Shown here one piece after another: positions 8,805 to 16,647 of a stretch of 40,295 bases of DNA. A program made the translations under genes and the position numbers. Origin of the DNA: JAUVKA01 sp964465145. GTDB taxonomy: Bacteria > Bacteroidota > Bacteroidia > Bacteroidales > UBA12481. Position 1 is the first letter of the stretch; each line of letters starts with the position of its first letter. Under the pieces are notes generated by a model. It did no database searches. It saw only the letters and a program-made list of their open reading frames with translations, and was not told the origin of the DNA. The DNA lies in the NCBI GenBank assembly GCA_964465145.1, contig CAYXJR010000037.1, positions 1-40,295 of the forward strand, given 5' to 3'.

Positions 8805-9478
8805 TTACTTTACATATAAACGGGCTTGAAGTTAAAGTTGAAAAAGGAACAACCCTGTTGGAAGCTGCCAGATTTTTTGGCTTTCCAATTCCAACACTAT
8901 GTCATATGGATGGCCTTCACCCTTATGGCGCCTGTCGCCTTTGTGTTGTGGAGATTGGAGAGGGTATTAAAGCCAGACTGGTTTCTTCATGTACTTATCC
9001 TGCTGAGGAAGGCCTTAAGGTAAGGACGGCATCCACAAGGGTGATAAGGACACGAAAGATGATCATAGAACTTCTTTTAGCTTCATGCCCGCAATCAAAG
9101 ACCATTCAGGATATTGCTGCTGCTAATGAAGTTAACCAACAACGGTTTAAACAGGAATATGAAGATTGTATCCTTTGCGGATTATGTGTTCGCATGTGTG
9201 AAGAACAAATGATGGCAAGAGCGATTGGATTCAGAGGCCGGGGAGAAAACAGAAGCATTGGAACACCTTTCGACGAACAAGCAGAAGACTGCCGGTTGTG
9301 TGGAGGATGTATGTTTGTTTGTCCGGCCTGTACGCTAAGATGTACATACAACGAACCGGAAAAAGCAATCTGTGGTGGATGTGCAAACCTGAGTGCTCCA
9401 TGTCTTGATAAAGAACAGTTTGACGATATGATGTGTTACATGGAACCATGCGTAGCTTGTGAAATAGATAAGGAATAG
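8801..9478 (+). CDS. Ferredoxin-type subunit related to the N-terminus of HydA/NuoG
   Basis: This 225-residue iron-sulfur protein begins with a plant-type [2Fe-2S] ferredoxin domain (Cys34, 45, 48, 64; GACRLC). A ferredoxin-like region follows with Cys123, 126, 129, 133 and Cys164, 167, 170, 174, enough for two [4Fe-4S] clusters. This is the N-terminal layout of HydA and NuoG, but the protein ends before any hydrogenase H-cluster or molybdopterin domain, so it is an electron-transfer subunit only. The last 40 residues hold six more cysteines (191, 194, 201, 212, 217, 220). Cx2Cx6Cx10C within them resembles the module in the first two genes of the cluster. Translation is coupled to the preceding gene by a four-base overlap. 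It probably wires the NuoF-GltD flavins to the GltB-like protein encoded 40 bases downstream, or to soluble ferredoxin. Confidence 0.9.
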   Translation: MITLHINGLEVKVEKGTTLLEAARFFGFPIPTLCHMDGLHPYGACRLCVVEIGEGIKARLVSSCTYPAEEGLKVRTASTRVIRTRKMIIELLLASCPQSKTIQDIAAANEVNQQRFKQEYEDCILCGLCVRMCEEQMMARAIGFRGRGENRSIGTPFDEQAEDCRLCGGCMFVCPACTLRCTYNEPEKAICGGCANLSAPCLDKEQFDDMMCYMEPCVACEIDKE

Positions 9479-9518
9479 TAATTTAAAACCCGAAAATAAA
9501 ACAATTAGGAGGAAAAAA

Positions 9519-11108
9519 ATGACACAAATTCAATCAAGAATAAATTCATCTGCTGCAACCCTTACAAAAAACAGGACCGAAGATTCAATAACACCTGCTT
9601 CGGGGATGTGTGTAACTTGTGTTGACGGGTGCATAGGAATGTGTGAGATCGGCAAATCAGCTTACCGTGGTCATGAAGTGATTTACCCTCAACCATTTGG
9701 AGTAATAACTACAGCTTCCGAAAAAAAATACCCGGTAGATTATTCAGATTTTAACATTATGGGTACAGCCGTTGGCGCCCATGGTATAGAAGCCGACAGC
9801 GATAAAGCTATTTTTCCAAATGCCAATCTTGAAGTCATTTTTGGTCATGACAAAGGCCTCAAGTTTCACTACCCCTGGCTTATTCCCGGTATTGGTTCAA
9901 CCAATATAGCCAAGAATAACTGGGAGGGTCTGGCAATTGGATCAGCACTGGCTGGTACAGGATTAACAATCGGTGAAAATGTTGTTGGAATGGACCCTGA
10001 AGCTGTCATTAAAAATGGACATATAATTGATACAGTGGATTTGAAACGGCGTGTTAAACTTTATAAAGATCATCAACGTAATGGCTATGGTGCTATTATT
10101 GTCCAGGCAAATGTTGAAGATACACGATTAGGTGTTCAGGAATATGCAATTGAAAAACTTGGAATAGAGGTGGTTGAGATTAAGTGGGGGCAAGGTGCTA
10201 AAGACATAGGTGGTGAAGTAAAAATAAAAAACCTTGAAAAGGCACAATTATTATACAAACGTGGCTATGTCGTTCTTCCGAACCCTAATGATCCTGATGT
10301 TATAAGAGCATTTGAGCGTGGGGCATTCAAGGAATTTGAGCGGCATTCCCGTGTTGGAATGGTTACAGAAGAATCTTTTGCAAAAAGGGTAGAAGAATTA
10401 CGCAAAGCAGGTGCGAAATACATTTTCCTCAAAACAGGTGCTTACCGTCCGGCTGACCTGGCCCGTGCAATAGCATTTGCATCGAAATATAAACTTGATA
10501 ATCTTACTGTTGATGCTGCGGGTGGAGGAACAGGCATGAGTCCATGGAGAATGATGAATGAATGGGGCGTTCCGCCTGTGGAGCTTCATTCTATGTTATA
10601 CAATTTTGCAGATATCCTTGCAAAGAAAAAGAAATATATACCAGCTCTGGCGGTAGCTGGAGGATTTACTTTTGAGGATCAAATATTTAAGGGGCTTGCA
10701 ATGGGAGCCCCTTATGTGAAAATGATAGGGATGGCCCGGGGGCCGATTGCAGCAGCAATGGTTGGTAAAACTATTGGCCGTGCAATTAACGAAAATCAAC
10801 TGCCAGTTTACGTCGAACGTTTTGGTAGTAAAATCGACGAAATTTTTGTTACCGCAAGTGAATTGCGTAAGAAATTAGGAAATGATGCATTTGAAAAATT
10901 ACCTACTGGAGCCATAGGTTTATATACCTATTATGAAAGGTTAGCCCAGGGTTTACGCCAACTGATGAGTGGATCCCGAAAGTTTGCTCTTGAGTATATC
11001 GCACGCGATGATATCGGAGCCATAACTCAGGACGCAGCCAGGATCAGCGGCATTCAATATTTGATGGATATGGATAAGGATGAAGTTGAAAAAATACTTA
11101 ACTTTTAA
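9519..11108 (+). CDS. GltB-like FMN-domain protein without glutaminase or [3Fe-4S] cysteines
   Basis: This 529-residue protein belongs to the FMN-binding glutamate synthase family. It keeps the barrel core, including KTGAYRPADLARAIAFASK, the glycine-rich stretch DAAGGGTGMSPWRMMNEWG (about 333-351), and ALAVAGGF followed by LAMGAPYVKMIGMARG. Glutamate synthases use this domain to reduce the 2-iminoglutarate formed from 2-oxoglutarate and ammonia. Two things are unusual. There is no amidotransferase domain. No cysteine occurs after residue 42, so the [3Fe-4S] ligands that normally follow the FMN domain are missing. Instead an N-terminal cluster motif Cx2Cx3Cx3C is present (Cys31, 34, 38, 42). 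A perfect TAGGAGG lies ahead of the start, unusual in this phylum and suggesting high expression. The substrate may be glutamate-related or different; the redox partners are probably the three preceding subunits. Confidence 0.88.
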   Translation: MTQIQSRINSSAATLTKNRTEDSITPASGMCVTCVDGCIGMCEIGKSAYRGHEVIYPQPFGVITTASEKKYPVDYSDFNIMGTAVGAHGIEADSDKAIFPNANLEVIFGHDKGLKFHYPWLIPGIGSTNIAKNNWEGLAIGSALAGTGLTIGENVVGMDPEAVIKNGHIIDTVDLKRRVKLYKDHQRNGYGAIIVQANVEDTRLGVQEYAIEKLGIEVVEIKWGQGAKDIGGEVKIKNLEKAQLLYKRGYVVLPNPNDPDVIRAFERGAFKEFERHSRVGMVTEESFAKRVEELRKAGAKYIFLKTGAYRPADLARAIAFASKYKLDNLTVDAAGGGTGMSPWRMMNEWGVPPVELHSMLYNFADILAKKKKYIPALAVAGGFTFEDQIFKGLAMGAPYVKMIGMARGPIAAAMVGKTIGRAINENQLPVYVERFGSKIDEIFVTASELRKKLGNDAFEKLPTGAIGLYTYYERLAQGLRQLMSGSRKFALEYIARDDIGAITQDAARISGIQYLMDMDKDEVEKILNF

Positions 11109-11212
11109 TATTAATCGCACCATATTTTCTTACATACTTAAAATTATCTAGTGTCATGTCACAATTAATTTGACGTAATCAGAATATTTTATATCTTAGC
11201 CAAAAAACGGCT

Positions 11213-11871
11213 ATGAATACCTATAAAGTAACTCTTTCTCAAGAAGAACGAGATCAATTGATCGAAATTACCCGAAAAGGCACCCATGCTGCAAAAAAGA
11301 TTATTCATGCATTTATTCTGCTAAATGTTGAACGGGGTCCGCATGCTGCAGAAAGACAAACAAATGAAGAGATCTGTAAAGTTCTGAAGATCGGTATGCG
11401 GACCATTGACCGGGTAAAAAAACGGTTTGTTGAAGAAGGCTTGGAAGCGGCGTTGAAAATGGCACCTACTTCCCGCGTATACGATAAGCTTGTGGACGGA
11501 GACATGGAGGCCCACCTGATTGCATTAGCTTGTGGTGAACCTCCCAAAGGGTACGCCCGCTGGTCCTTGCGATTACTGGCAGACAAGTTGGTTGAACTGC
11601 GGATTGCCGATAGTATTTCATACGAAACGGTACGCCGGACGCTAAAAAAAACGAACTTAAGCCTTGGAAAGTAGTAGGTTGGGTTATTCCAGCCAAGCAA
11701 AACGGAGAGTTTGTAGCAGCCATGGAAAAGGTTCTGGATGTGTATAAGAGACCTTATGATCCGATGCGTCCGGTAGTTTGCATGGATGAATCGCCCAAAC
11801 AGTTGATTGGTGAAACCCGTGTTCCAATACCTATGAGCAAATTGCAAAGATTATCTGTTACAGAAGTTTAA
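11213..11871 (+). pseudogene. IS630-family transposase relic: -1 frame change at A8, C-terminus lost
   Basis: The first frame (11213-11674) encodes the helix-turn-helix half of an IS630 transposase: it contains KIGMRTIDRVKKRFVEEGLE and ends with LADKLVELRIADSISYETVR. At a run of eight A (11644-11651) a -1 shift continues the protein as LKKNELKPWKVVGWVIPAKQ, through the first catalytic Asp in VVCMDESPKQLIGETR, to TAA at 11869-11871. Some IS630 elements use such A-runs for programmed -1 frameshifting, so the shift itself may be natural. The rest of the DDE domain after RVPIP is gone, so the copy is dead. The left end of the element may lie near 11150 (TGTCATGTCACAATTAATTT), but no matching right end is visible. 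Confidence 0.85.
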
Positions 11872-12083
11872 CAATCGTGATTATTGTTAATCAGAAAAAA
11901 GGCAAGCTCATTAATCATATCAGGGTTTTCAGGTTCGATATTTATAGCTTCTGTGAACCATCCTTCAGCTGCTCCAAAGTCAAGTGACATTAATGCGTCA
12001 TAGCCATGAATATATGAACGGAATGCCTCTGAGGAATTTGTAAAATAAGACCCGTGGATATCAGATATGGAAATAATATAAGG
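11868..12083 (-). pseudogene. Fragment of a TPR-type protein
   Basis: The minus strand between stops at 12084-12086 and 11868-11870 encodes about 70 residues. They include SSEAFRSYIHGYDALMSLDF and AAEGWFTEAINIEPENPDMI, a recognisable tetratricopeptide unit like those in the C-terminal halves of TolB/TPR regulators and sensor proteins. There is no start codon context and no N-terminal part. It abuts the truncated IS630 copy, so insertion followed by deletion probably destroyed the gene. Confidence 0.6.
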
Positions 12084-12224
12084 TTAGTGGCCATTACGCA
12101 TTGATTTAAACAGCAAGCTATAAAATTTCATCAGGAAATTCAATAGGCTAATTTTCGCCAAATATAGTGGTGGCTTTTCGGGATCCGGTAAATTATTGCC
12201 AGAGCTGATATTACTAAGTTTTAC

Positions 12225-12232
12225 TAAATTTG
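12225..12232 (+). promoter_or_regulatory. Candidate Bacteroidota -7 box ahead of the molybdenum hydroxylase operon
   Basis: TAAATTTG fits the phylum's TAnnTTTG consensus. A TTG at 12196-12198 is further upstream than the usual spacing of about 19-20, so the -33 box is doubtful. The rest of 12087-12299 shows nothing else to my eye. Confidence 0.3.
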
Positions 12233-12299
12233 GTAGTCAGTCGATTACAATGAAGCTGACCCTTTGAATACTGTTATCCCTTCGAAAAAGGTTCTGACC

Positions 12300-13364
12300 A
12301 TGAAAAATATCTACCTGCAATTACTTGAAAAGCCAGAGGAGGCTTATCCCCTGGTCCTTGCTACTGTTACAGCCACTTCCGGCTCAACACCCCAAAAACC
12401 GGGGAGCACTGCATTATTCGGACTCTCCGGCCTGATGTCAGGGACAGTCGGCGGTGGAATACTGGAAGGGAAAGTACAGCAGATTGTTAAAAAGATTATC
12501 AATACCAAAGAGTCGGGGCTTTACTATTTCAACCTTGACAATGACATCAGCCACCAGGAAGGTGCAATTTGCGGGGGCCGTGCCGGCATCCTGGTTGACG
12601 CATCGCCCGGCGATCATCTCAGAGTCTTTAAACAAATGAGAAATTCCCTCGCCCAAAGGATCCCGGGGGTGCTGGTTACCCAGGCGGTGAAGCAGTGTGA
12701 TAATAAAGCCGCCGTTACCCGTTTCTGGGTGGCCGGAAGTAATAAGAATGCCTTGCCGGCCGAACATTTTGAGCAGCTGGAACCATTGGTAGATGATATC
12801 CTGGCCGCTGGCAATCCCTCTGATTACAGGGAGGTTAAACTTAATGTGGATGAACAGGAGGCCATTTTTTCCCTGGAGGCGGTCTTCCCGCTTCCACAGC
12901 TCATTATTGCGGGTGCCGGGCATATAGGTAAGGCACTGGCGCATCTTGGCAGCCTCCTGGATTTTGAAGTTACGGTGATCGACGACCGGGCAGAATATGC
13001 CAGCAGGGAGAACCTGCCGGATGCTGATCATATAATCGTTGAAAATATCGGACAGTCATTGCATGCAATCAGTAAAACATCCGATACCTATATTGTGATC
13101 GTGACAAGGGGCCATAAGGATGATGCCGGGGCATTGAGAGCCTGTATCGGTTCGGAGGCAGCCTATACAGGCATGATTGGCAGCACCAGGAAAATTGCCC
13201 TGATGAAGAAACAATTCCTGGATGAGGGATGGGCAAGCCCTGAACAATGGGATACGGTATATGCTCCAATCGGACTGAAGATCCCTGGCAAGACCGTTCA
13301 GGAAATTGCTGTAAGCATTGCTGCACAACTGATAGAAAAAAGAAACAGCCAGGTAAAAGGCTGA
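12300..13364 (+). CDS. xdhC: XdhC/CoxI-family molybdenum cofactor insertion protein
   Basis: This 354-residue protein has the XdhC family's two parts. The N-terminal CoxI-like domain contains ATVTATSGSTPQKPGS, TVGGGILEGKV and CGGRAGILVD. The C-terminal Rossmann domain begins LIIAGAGHIGKALAHLGSL and includes TRGHKDDAGAL and YTGMIGSTRK. Family members bind molybdopterin cytosine or molybdopterin cofactor, help add the terminal sulfido ligand, and load it into xanthine-dehydrogenase-type enzymes. An open frame extends to a TTG at 12264, but the ATG at 12300 fits the family start better. The stop codon overlaps the next gene's ATG (TGATG). It is the first of four tightly packed genes whose products build one periplasmic molybdenum hydroxylase. 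Confidence 0.9.
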   Translation: MKNIYLQLLEKPEEAYPLVLATVTATSGSTPQKPGSTALFGLSGLMSGTVGGGILEGKVQQIVKKIINTKESGLYYFNLDNDISHQEGAICGGRAGILVDASPGDHLRVFKQMRNSLAQRIPGVLVTQAVKQCDNKAAVTRFWVAGSNKNALPAEHFEQLEPLVDDILAAGNPSDYREVKLNVDEQEAIFSLEAVFPLPQLIIAGAGHIGKALAHLGSLLDFEVTVIDDRAEYASRENLPDADHIIVENIGQSLHAISKTSDTYIVIVTRGHKDDAGALRACIGSEAAYTGMIGSTRKIALMKKQFLDEGWASPEQWDTVYAPIGLKIPGKTVQEIAVSIAAQLIEKRNSQVKG

Positions 13365-13948
13365 TGAATGAGATATGGGCCATATTGTTAGCTGCCGGTG
13401 AATCCACCAGGATGAAAACCAACAAGCTCCTCCTGCCATACAAGGGCAAGCTGGTTATCACCACGGTGATTGATATAGTTATGCAATCGGAGGCCGACCA
13501 GCTCCTGCTTGTCCTCGGGGCATTCAGGGAGGAGATCCTTGCGGTTGTGGACGGCAGGCCGGTAAAGCACTGTTATAACCATGATTATAAAAAGGGAATG
13601 CTCACTTCCGTGCAGTGCGGGTTCCGCAATTTGCCGGATTATGCCGAAGCTGCTATTATTTTTCTTGGAGATCAGCCCATGATTTCTGCGGGTGTAATAA
13701 ACAGGATCATAAGCGGATACAGGTCCTCAAAAAAAGGGATAATAGTGCCTGTTTACAATGGCCGGCGGGGCCATCCTGTGCTTATAAGCACGAAATACAA
13801 GGAGGCCGTTCAGGGGCTTGACCCGGAAGAAGGGTTACGCTCACTGCTTTCTCAACATGCGAAAGATGTACAGGAGGTTGAAGTGGCCCTGCCGGGAATA
13901 CTGAAGGATATTGATACGATGGAGGATTATTTAACTGAAACAAACTAA
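13364..13948 (+). CDS. MocA/MobA-like molybdenum cofactor nucleotidyltransferase
   Basis: A 194-residue NTP transferase. The N-terminal nucleotide-binding signature is ILLAAGESTRMKTNKLLLPY (residues 6-25), followed by the metal-binding region IIFLGDQPMIS and the family motif NGRRGHPVLIS. MocA-type enzymes join CMP to molybdopterin to make the cytosine dinucleotide cofactor that this hydroxylase class uses. The frame stays open upstream to 13247, but that part lies inside xdhC in another frame. The ATG at 13364 gives the correct family N-terminus and a one-base overlap that couples translation. Its place next to xdhC and the two hydroxylase subunits supports MocA over MobA, although motifs alone do not separate CTP from GTP use with certainty. 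Confidence 0.88.
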   Translation: MNEIWAILLAAGESTRMKTNKLLLPYKGKLVITTVIDIVMQSEADQLLLVLGAFREEILAVVDGRPVKHCYNHDYKKGMLTSVQCGFRNLPDYAEAAIIFLGDQPMISAGVINRIISGYRSSKKGIIVPVYNGRRGHPVLISTKYKEAVQGLDPEEGLRSLLSQHAKDVQEVEVALPGILKDIDTMEDYLTETN

Positions 13949-13959
13949 TTTATCCGGAT

Positions 13960-14439
13960 ATGGAACGTAAAATTCGATTTCAACTAAATGGGAAGAACGT
14001 TGAGCTTAATCTTGACCCGGGGCTTACCCTGCTCTGGGTTTTGCGCAACCAGTTAGGGCTGACCGGCACCAAGTACGGCTGCGGCATCGGCCTCTGCGGA
14101 TCATGCACCATATTGATGGACAATGAAGCGGTGAGGTCATGCTCAATGACCATCGGGGAGGCTGAAGGGAAAAAACTGACAACCATTGAGGGGCTCTCTG
14201 AGGATGGGCATCTGCACCCCCTGCAGGAGGCATTTATGAAACACGATGCCCTCCAATGCGGTTACTGCACCCCTGGAATGATAATGAATGCCGCCTGTTT
14301 ACTGCATGAAAACCCTGAACCGGCAAAACAGGAAATTATCGAAGGTATGGAAAATAATCTCTGCCGCTGCGGTGCACACGTACGGATAATTGATGCAGTA
14401 GCAGAAGCCGCCAAAGAAATGAAAGGAGGAAAACTGTAA
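13960..14439 (+). CDS. Molybdenum hydroxylase small subunit, 2x[2Fe-2S] (CoxS/IorA type)
   Basis: The 159-residue iron-sulfur subunit of a xanthine-oxidase-family enzyme. The N-terminal plant-type [2Fe-2S] domain has Cys41, 46, 49 and 61 (CGIGLCGSC). The C-terminal helical [2Fe-2S] domain has Cys100, 103, 135 and 137 (CGYCTPGM and NLCRCG). Length and ligands are complete. It passes electrons from the molybdenum centre in the next subunit to an outside acceptor. No FAD (CoxM-type) subunit is encoded in the operon, as in isoquinoline-1-oxidoreductase-like enzymes, which use cytochromes or other membrane carriers. It has no export signal of its own, so it probably travels folded with the Tat-targeted large subunit. 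AAAGGAGG near its end precedes the overlapping start of the next gene. Confidence 0.93.
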   Translation: MERKIRFQLNGKNVELNLDPGLTLLWVLRNQLGLTGTKYGCGIGLCGSCTILMDNEAVRSCSMTIGEAEGKKLTTIEGLSEDGHLHPLQEAFMKHDALQCGYCTPGMIMNAACLLHENPEPAKQEIIEGMENNLCRCGAHVRIIDAVAEAAKEMKGGKL

Positions 14440-16592
14440 TGAAAAATCAAGCTAAAAATACAGCAGACGATAGGTCAGTAATACGTACTGGCATGAAAAG
14501 AAGAAATTTCTTCAAGCTGCTTGGAGGGGGTATCATTATCCTTTTCAATCCCTTTGATTTTATTGATGTACTGGCCATTACCGAAGAACAGCGCCGCAGC
14601 CTGCCAAAGGACTTCAATGCCTTCCTCCTGGTGGGCGAAGACGGTATGGTGACCGGTTATACGGGCAAAATCGAGATGGGCCAGGGGCCTGTCACCTCCC
14701 TTGCGCAGATGCTGGCAGAGGAGCTGGATGTCAGGGTCGATATGGTGGAAATGGTGATGGGCGACACTGCCCTTACCCCTTATGATATGGGGACTTTCGG
14801 TTCAATGACCACCAGGTATTTCGGCCCGCCTTTCCGTGCTGCCGCTGCCGAAGCAAAGGCCGTACTCCTGGAGCTGGCTTCGGAAAAGCTAGGGGTGCCG
14901 GCTGCCCGGCTGGAAGTTAAGGATGGCGTAATAAGCGATTCGAAAAACCGGAGCAGCCAGGTAACATATGCCCAGCTGGCCAAAGGGAAACGAATTGAAC
15001 GCTTCATTGATGAGAAACCCGGTGTTAAAGACCCCTCCGAATTCAAGATCATCGGTAAATCATATAACCGGCTGGATGCCAGGCTAAAAGTTACCGGCCA
15101 GGCAAAATACTCCGGTGATTTTATCATGACGGGAATGCTTTTCGCCCGAATATTAAGGCCCCCCTCACACGGCGCCAAACTTGTGTCAGCCGACACCTCC
15201 GGGGCCGAAAAGCTACCGGGTGTGAAGATTGTACACGATGGCGATTTTATCGCAGTGCTCCATGAAATGCCCGACAAAGCTGAGGAAGCAGTAAATAAGA
15301 TCACGGCGGAATACAGCTTCGATGAAAAGGAAGTGAATGACAAAACTATCTTCAGCTACCTTTTAAAAATGGCCTCCAATGGCCAGACAGCTAAAGAGTC
15401 GGGAAACCGGGATGCGGGCAGGTCAGCCTCTGAGACGGTAATAGAAAATGAATATTACAACAGCTATGTGGCCCATGCGCCCATGGAGCCGCACACAGCA
15501 ATAGCCTACATGGAAGGTGACACTATGATTGTGAGGGGATCAACCCAGACACCCTTCCCTGCCCAGCAGGAGATTTCAGGGGCACTGGATATGCCGGCGG
15601 AAAAGGTGAGGGTTATACCTCCTTTCGTAGGAGGGGGCTTTGGAGGGAAAAGCGCCGGTTCACAGATGGTTGAGGCAGCGCGGCTCGCTAAGGTCACAGG
15701 CAGGCCGGTGATGGTAGCATGGACCAGGAAGGAGGAATTCTTCCACGACACTTTCCGGCCGGCAGCCGTGGTGAAGATCACCTCCGGTATGGACGCCAAA
15801 GGGAAAATACAGTTATGGGATTACCATGTTTACTATGCCGGACAAAGGGGCTCCGACACTATCTATGATGTTCCCAACGCCTTTACAACGGTTTACGGTG
15901 CCGGCTGGTCGGCTCCGGGTGTCCACCCTTTCGGAACCGGGGCCTGGCGTGCGCCTGGCAATAATACAAATACCTTTGCACGTGAGTCGCAGATTGATAT
16001 CATGGCAGCAAAAGCAGGGATGGATCCGCTGGAATTCCGGCTGAGGAACCTGAAGGATGAAAAGATGATCGAAGTGCTGAAAGCCGCGGCTGATAAATTC
16101 GGATGGACCCCCGCCAAAGGGCCCAGCGGCAGGGGTTACGGAATTTCCTGCGGTGCCGATGCCGGAACCACCGTGGTAAATATTGCCGAAGTGAAAGTGG
16201 ATAAGCAGACTGGCAGGGTTCAGGTGTTGCGGGTGGCCTGTGCCCAGAATATGGGACTTTGCATCAACCCTGAAGGTTCTACAATCCAGATGGAAGGATG
16301 CATAACAATGGGCCTGGGCTACGCCCTTACCGAGGAGATCCGCTTCGAAGGCGGAAAGATCATGGATGAGAATTTCGACAGTTACCAGCTGCCGCTTTTC
16401 TCGTGGGTTCCCAAAATTGATACAGTGATTCTGGATAAGCCGGATGAGCCGGCTCAGGGAGGAGGCGAACCAACCATTATCAATATGGGGGCAGTGATTG
16501 CCAATGCCATTTTCGATGCAACAGGAGCCAGGCTGTACCAGCTCCCAATGACCCCCGAGAGAGTGCTTAACGCCTTAAAAAGAACTTCTTAA
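14439..16592 (+). CDS. Tat-exported molybdopterin-binding hydroxylase large subunit (IorB-like)
   Basis: This 717-residue catalytic subunit resembles isoquinoline 1-oxidoreductase beta and aldehyde dehydrogenase large subunits. A twin-arginine signal (KRRNFFKLLGGG, Arg21/22) precedes the mature enzyme, so it is exported folded. Cofactor-binding motifs are GGGFGGK (398-404) and GAWRAPGNNTNTFARES, and the catalytic Glu is probably Glu677 in GGGEPTI. The start overlaps the small-subunit stop (TAATG) and has a strong ribosome binding site, so I keep it over the Met at residue 19. The family hydroxylates aldehydes or N-heterocycles with water as oxygen source; the substrate here is unknown. Base composition is clearly more GC-rich than in the flanking genes, as for the three genes before it. 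Confidence 0.92.
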   Translation: MKNQAKNTADDRSVIRTGMKRRNFFKLLGGGIIILFNPFDFIDVLAITEEQRRSLPKDFNAFLLVGEDGMVTGYTGKIEMGQGPVTSLAQMLAEELDVRVDMVEMVMGDTALTPYDMGTFGSMTTRYFGPPFRAAAAEAKAVLLELASEKLGVPAARLEVKDGVISDSKNRSSQVTYAQLAKGKRIERFIDEKPGVKDPSEFKIIGKSYNRLDARLKVTGQAKYSGDFIMTGMLFARILRPPSHGAKLVSADTSGAEKLPGVKIVHDGDFIAVLHEMPDKAEEAVNKITAEYSFDEKEVNDKTIFSYLLKMASNGQTAKESGNRDAGRSASETVIENEYYNSYVAHAPMEPHTAIAYMEGDTMIVRGSTQTPFPAQQEISGALDMPAEKVRVIPPFVGGGFGGKSAGSQMVEAARLAKVTGRPVMVAWTRKEEFFHDTFRPAAVVKITSGMDAKGKIQLWDYHVYYAGQRGSDTIYDVPNAFTTVYGAGWSAPGVHPFGTGAWRAPGNNTNTFARESQIDIMAAKAGMDPLEFRLRNLKDEKMIEVLKAAADKFGWTPAKGPSGRGYGISCGADAGTTVVNIAEVKVDKQTGRVQVLRVACAQNMGLCINPEGSTIQMEGCITMGLGYALTEEIRFEGGKIMDENFDSYQLPLFSWVPKIDTVILDKPDEPAQGGGEPTIINMGAVIANAIFDATGARLYQLPMTPERVLNALKRTS

Positions 16593-16647
16593 AAAATTTG
16601 AATTGCCCGAAATTAGCTTTACCTGAATATTATCAAAAAGCTGTAAA

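Noticed and set aside
4626..9478. Respiratory complex I (nuo) operon
   Set aside because: Only NuoE-, NuoF- and NuoG-N-terminus-like parts are present; there are no membrane subunits and no NuoB/C/D/I, and NuoF is fused to GltD.
8801..9478. [FeFe]-hydrogenase HydA
   Set aside because: The ferredoxin-like N-terminus resembles HydA, but the protein ends after 225 residues and has no H-cluster domain.
13247..13363. N-terminal extension of the MocA-like protein
   Set aside because: This part is xdhC in another frame; the family N-terminus begins at the ATG at 13364.
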